Part shown: piece after piece, positions 40,807 to 43,907 of the stretch | Layout of the letters: the number at the start of each line of letters is the position of its first letter | How positions within the stretch are numbered: position 1 is the first letter of the stretch | NCBI GenBank assembly: GCA_007132385.1 | Contig: SLOU01000049.1 | Span: forward strand, 1 to 43,907 | Source of the DNA: Balneolaceae bacterium | Lineage (GTDB): Bacteria > Bacteroidota > Rhodothermia > Balneolales > Balneolaceae | DNA length: 43,907 bases | Direction: 5' to 3' | Program-made: the position numbers and the translations under genes | Notes under the pieces: model-generated | The model's input: the letters and a program-made list of their open reading frames with translations, nothing else | Database searches by the model: none | Told to the model about the DNA's origin: nothing

Positions 40807-41718
40807 TTAAGTTTCGTCATCCGATAGTTTTTTATTGGGAATAGGAACGGATGACCTTAAATGCAGGTCACGCTGCGGAAAAGGAACCTCGATATCCAAT
40901 TCATCAAATTTACGCACAATGGCCTGGTTGATTTCATTCCGGATGATATATCTTTCCTTTACATTCGGAAGCCATACCCTTAACTGCATGTCCCAAGACG
41001 AATCACCAAACGATTTAAAATGGATTTGTGGTGGAGGCACTTTCATTACTTTTGGGTGTTCAGACCCTACTTCCTCAAGGGCTTTCAAAACCGTATCAAG
41101 ATCTGATGAGTAGGAAACACCCACTTCGATATCAAGCCGAAAACTGGGATCACCATGTGAGTAATTGATCACATTGGACCCGACAAATTCCTGATTCGGT
41201 ACGATGATCGAAATATTATTCAGCGTCCGGATTTTGGTTGATCTTATATTAATTTCAAGTACATCTCCCTCTATACCGGCTACTTCTACTCGGTCGCCAA
41301 CACTGATCGGCCTCTCAAAAAGTACGATCAAACCTGATATAAAATTATTGGTAATATTCTGAAGGCCAAAACCGATACCAACCGAAAGCAGTCCGAAAAT
41401 GACGGCGAGACTGCTCAAATCAACACCGATAAACTGGAAAGATACGATCACCCCAATGCTGACAATAATGTAATTGGTAACCCGGGACAGGGTGTATTGC
41501 AATCCGCTTTCTATATCAAACCTGGGAAGGACTTTATTTGTAAGAGTCTTTTTTACGAACCTCCCAAGCAGCACGGAACCGATCAGAAAAAAAATGAATA
41601 TAATGACCGAAAGCAGGGTAACAGGAGTCTCCTGCAATCTGAAGAGTGTGAGTGTCAGAAGCTCATGGATATCCCCAAAAAGCTCAGTCCATGTAAATTC
41701 TCCGTTTTCCGAATTCAT
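40807..41718 (-). CDS. MscS-family mechanosensitive channel
   Basis: A 303-residue small-conductance mechanosensitive channel protein. Three membrane helices lie at about 30-55, 68-95 and 100-125. The pore helix reads G-L-L-S-V-G-I-G-F-G-L-Q, and the highly conserved F-E-R-P-I-S-V-G-D-R-V-E-V and V-P-N-Q-E-F-V-G-S-N-V-I-N-Y-S block of the beta domain follows. The alpha/beta cytoplasmic domain extends to about 285. It should release solutes on hypo-osmotic shock. The start codon sits inside a 10-bp inverted repeat with the leader, listed separately. It converges on argS. Confidence 0.93.
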   Translation of the reverse strand: MNSENGEFTWTELFGDIHELLTLTLFRLQETPVTLLSVIIFIFFLIGSVLLGRFVKKTLTNKVLPRFDIESGLQYTLSRVTNYIIVSIGVIVSFQFIGVDLSSLAVIFGLLSVGIGFGLQNITNNFISGLIVLFERPISVGDRVEVAGIEGDVLEINIRSTKIRTLNNISIIVPNQEFVGSNVINYSHGDPSFRLDIEVGVSYSSDLDTVLKALEEVGSEHPKVMKVPPPQIHFKSFGDSSWDMQLRVWLPNVKERYIIRNEINQAIVRKFDELDIEVPFPQRDLHLRSSVPIPNKKLSDDET

Positions 41719-41819
41719 CAGGTAATATACTTATCGGTTAGTCGAATTCTTCCAATGAATGAAATCTGTTCGGAAAGGTCAAATTCAGTTTAATATTACC
41801 ACTCCAGTGTTACCTGATG
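41716..41819 (-). promoter_or_regulatory. Inverted repeat able to mask the mscS start codon
   Basis: In the message, leader segment CATCAGGTAA (complement of 41810-41819) is perfectly complementary to TTACCTGATG (complement of 41716-41725), whose last three bases are the start codon. A second leader segment GGTAATAT (complement of 41793-41800) can instead pair with ATATTACC (complement of 41721-41728), so two pairings compete for the same initiation region. Confidence 0.4.
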
Positions 41820-41912
41820 GATTAGATCAGTATATCTCCGGAGTGATAACTCAGCGTTTGTCTCAATACTTCCCGCAGAAACCTGGTAACCTTGAAGACT
41901 GTTATGAACTCC

Positions 41913-43907
41913 TCATACCTTGACAGGTTCTATATCCCAGATCTCTTCGGCATAGTCGCGAATTGTCCTGTCGGAAGAAAACTTCCCAACCCGGGCCACA
42001 TTCAGAATAGCACGGCGATTCCATTCATCCTGGTCCCGATACAATTCCTCGACCTCTTTTTGTTTTTCCTTGTACGCTTCAAAATCATCCAAAACCAGAA
42101 AATAATCACCTTTATGAAGCAATGCTTCAATGATCGGTGCAAACAAGTGTGGATCTTCCGGGCTGAAAAATCCATCTTTAACCTGGTCAACAGCCTGTTT
42201 CAGTTCTTCACAGGCATTGTATGAATCCCAGGGATTGTATCCTTCACGACGCAGTCTTTCCACATCGTCAACCTTGTTGCCAAAGATGAAGATATTTTCT
42301 TCCCCAACCTCTTCGAGGATTTCAATATTTGCACCATCAAGTGTTCCAATGGTAAGTGCACCATTCAACGCAAACTTCATATTACCGGTACCGGATGCTT
42401 CCATACCGGCAGTTGAAATTTGTTCAGACAGATCGGCTGCCGGAATCATTTTTTCGGCAAGCGTCACACTGTAATTTTCCAAAAACACACATTTCAGTTT
42501 ATCTCCAATAACCGGATCATTGTTGATCATTTCGGCAATACTGTTGATCAATTTGATATGCAGTTTTGCCATCGTATAACCGGGAGCTGCTTTACCAGCA
42601 AAAATCACAGTTCTTGGAACAATATCAATATCAGGGTCACTTTTGATCCGGTTGTACAGAGCTATTGTATGCAGTGCTGCCATCAGTTGGCGTTTATACT
42701 CGTGAATCCGTTTGATTTGAATATCGAAGATCGAGTTCGGGTTTACTTTTACATCGTTGTGTTTCTCAATATAGTCGGCCAGTCGATTTTTATTATTCTG
42801 TTTGATTTTGGCAAACTTCTTTCTGAAAGTTTTATTGTCGGCAAACTTTTCAATTTTCCGGATTTTTTCAAGATCGGTGACCCAATCTTCGTCAACTTTG
42901 GAACTGATCAAATCTGTAAGTTCACGGTTGCATTGCCTGAGCCAGCGCCGCGGTGTAATTCCATTTGTCTTGTTGGTAAAACGATCAGGATATAACTCAT
43001 AAAAATCCCGAAAAAGTGTCTTTTTGATCAACTCACTGTGAAGAGCAGCCACTCCATTGATTTTATGTGATCCGACGATTCCGAGTGATGCCATATGGAC
43101 AACTGGGTCTTCACCTTCCCCGACGATCGACATCCGGCTGATGCGGTTACGGTCACCCTCAAATTCAACCTGCACTTTTTGTAAAAATCGTCTGTTGATT
43201 TCATAGATGATCTGCAGGTGCCGGGGCAACAGGGAACGAACCAAAGAGACCGGCCATTTTTCAAGTGCTTCCGGCATCAGGGTATGATTCGTATAAGAGA
43301 CCGTTTTTACTACAATATCCCAGCTTGTATCCCAGTTCAGCCCTTCCTCGTCGATCAAAATTCTCATTATCTCCGGAACAGCAAGATTGGGATGAGTATC
43401 ATTACATTGTATGGCCACTTTATCCGGCAGTTTGGTCCAGTCATCGTGTACCTTGCTGAAACGCCGCATGATATCTCTGATCGAGGCGGCAACCAGGAAA
43501 TACTCCTGTTTAAGGCGCAGTTCCTGTCCAACAAATACTTTGTCATTCGGATAAAGGACCCTGGAGATATTTTCATTGAGTTGGGTATCCCGCACGGCAT
43601 CGATATACTGGCCCTGGTTAAAACTTTTCAGATCTATGGCCGATGAAGATGCCGCTTTCCAAAGCCTCAGATTATTCACCGTTTTGTTTTTGTACCCGGG
43701 AATTGGTGTATCATAGGCTAAGGCAAGTACCTCATGAGCGTTTTCCCATTTGAATCGAAGATCTCCTTTGGAGTCGTGGTATGGATTGGCCTGTCCGTAA
43801 AAGTTAACCGGATACTGTACTTTGGGCCTGACAATATCCCAGGGATTACCATATCGGAGCCAAAGATCCGGTTTTTCTATCTGATAGCCGTTTTCGCGTG
43901 ACCAACC
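41913..43907 (-). CDS. glgP: Glycogen phosphorylase, N-terminus beyond the window
   Basis: The C-terminal 664 residues of a glycogen/maltodextrin phosphorylase, which releases glucose-1-phosphate from alpha-1,4-glucan with pyridoxal phosphate. The frame is open to the end of the window, so the true start lies further right. Roughly 150-190 residues appear to be missing compared with the usual 810-850. The visible part begins G-W-S-R-E-N-G-Y and includes N-P-W-D-I-V-R-P, L-A-Y-D-T-P-I-P-G-Y and T-N-K-T-N-G-I-T-P-R-R-W. The PLP-binding block E-A-S-G-T-G-N-M-K-F-A-L-N-G is present, its Lys encoded at 42375-42377. It supplies carbon from storage glycogen. No other glycogen gene is visible. Confidence 0.96.
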   Translation of the reverse strand, partial: GWSRENGYQIEKPDLWLRYGNPWDIVRPKVQYPVNFYGQANPYHDSKGDLRFKWENAHEVLALAYDTPIPGYKNKTVNNLRLWKAASSSAIDLKSFNQGQYIDAVRDTQLNENISRVLYPNDKVFVGQELRLKQEYFLVAASIRDIMRRFSKVHDDWTKLPDKVAIQCNDTHPNLAVPEIMRILIDEEGLNWDTSWDIVVKTVSYTNHTLMPEALEKWPVSLVRSLLPRHLQIIYEINRRFLQKVQVEFEGDRNRISRMSIVGEGEDPVVHMASLGIVGSHKINGVAALHSELIKKTLFRDFYELYPDRFTNKTNGITPRRWLRQCNRELTDLISSKVDEDWVTDLEKIRKIEKFADNKTFRKKFAKIKQNNKNRLADYIEKHNDVKVNPNSIFDIQIKRIHEYKRQLMAALHTIALYNRIKSDPDIDIVPRTVIFAGKAAPGYTMAKLHIKLINSIAEMINNDPVIGDKLKCVFLENYSVTLAEKMIPAADLSEQISTAGMEASGTGNMKFALNGALTIGTLDGANIEILEEVGEENIFIFGNKVDDVERLRREGYNPWDSYNACEELKQAVDQVKDGFFSPEDPHLFAPIIEALLHKGDYFLVLDDFEAYKEKQKEVEELYRDQDEWNRRAILNVARVGKFSSDRTIRDYAEEIWDIEPVKV

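Noticed and set aside
1-43907. CRISPR arrays, tRNA or rRNA genes, insertion sequences, toxin-antitoxin or phage-defence clusters
   Set aside because: I read the gaps and genes for these and saw none. No transposase, integrase, nuclease-helicase or Cas motif occurs, and no gap holds a cloverleaf I could recognise.

Overview
The window looks like chromosomal DNA of a Bacteroidota-like bacterium of the FCB group. The best guess is the Balneolaceae/Rhodothermota side: a moderately halophilic, aerobic, proteolytic heterotroph. The guess rests on a PorT-type outer-membrane barrel, a GWxTD-domain protein, a DUF5687-like ABC exporter, a Thermus/Rhodothermus-style ba3 oxidase with its tiny subunit IIa, mostly weak Shine-Dalgarno sequences, promoter-like TAnnTTTG boxes and rather acidic proteins. 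This is inference; there is no rRNA gene to settle it. I saw no tRNA or rRNA gene, CRISPR array, insertion sequence, phage gene or integration scar. About 37 protein genes fill the window and both edge genes are cut.

Layout. 1-2.2 kb: the tail of one MacB/FtsX-type permease, a complete second permease and a secreted NodB-type polysaccharide deacetylase. 2.4-5.3 kb: a beta-propeller lipoprotein and, divergent from it, a CE15-type glucuronoyl esterase. 5.5-9.1 kb: uvrA and a small outer-membrane barrel. 9.3-12.4 kb: a tight cluster of an ABC membrane subunit, its overlapping ATPase and a methyltransferase. 12.4-16.7 kb: a GAF-type free-methionine sulfoxide reductase (minus strand), a MarC protein, an AGCS sodium/amino-acid symporter and an acyltransferase with an unusual C-terminal half. 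16.8-20.6 kb (minus strand): a respiratory block, in transcription order cytochrome oxidase subunit IIa (43 aa), subunit II, subunit I, a SCO1 copper chaperone and an azurin-like lipoprotein. 20.7-26.3 kb: a DUF4097 repeat protein, proline dehydrogenase, a membrane HExxH protease and an M1 aminopeptidase. 26.3-29.3 kb (minus strand): dnaX, ybaB and recR, the classical replication/repair cluster. 29.6-34.9 kb: a large GWxTD protein, an S9 prolyl-oligopeptidase-family protease and an ABHD10-like hydrolase. 35.2-41.7 kb: glutamate dehydrogenase, a 2H cyclic phosphodiesterase overlapping a small membrane protein, dinB, argS and an MscS channel. 41.9 kb to the end: glycogen phosphorylase, lacking its N-terminus.

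How they fit together. Peptides released by the S9, M1 and HExxH proteases, sodium-coupled amino-acid uptake, proline dehydrogenase and glutamate dehydrogenase would feed carbon and electrons into a low-oxygen-type ba3 oxidase, with the SCO and azurin-like lipoproteins serving its copper sites or electron supply. UvrA, RecR, DnaX and DinB form a dispersed DNA-maintenance set.

Most notable are: an A10 run in dnaX where a -1 shift would end the protein at a gamma-like length; loss of the zinc-module cysteines in the same DnaX; a 43-aa oxidase subunit gene; an inverted repeat that can mask the mscS start codon; and an acyltransferase carrying what looks like a degenerate zinc ribbon. I did not find a convincing wholly new multi-gene system. 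The DUF5687-like exporter plus methyltransferase cluster is the least understood unit.
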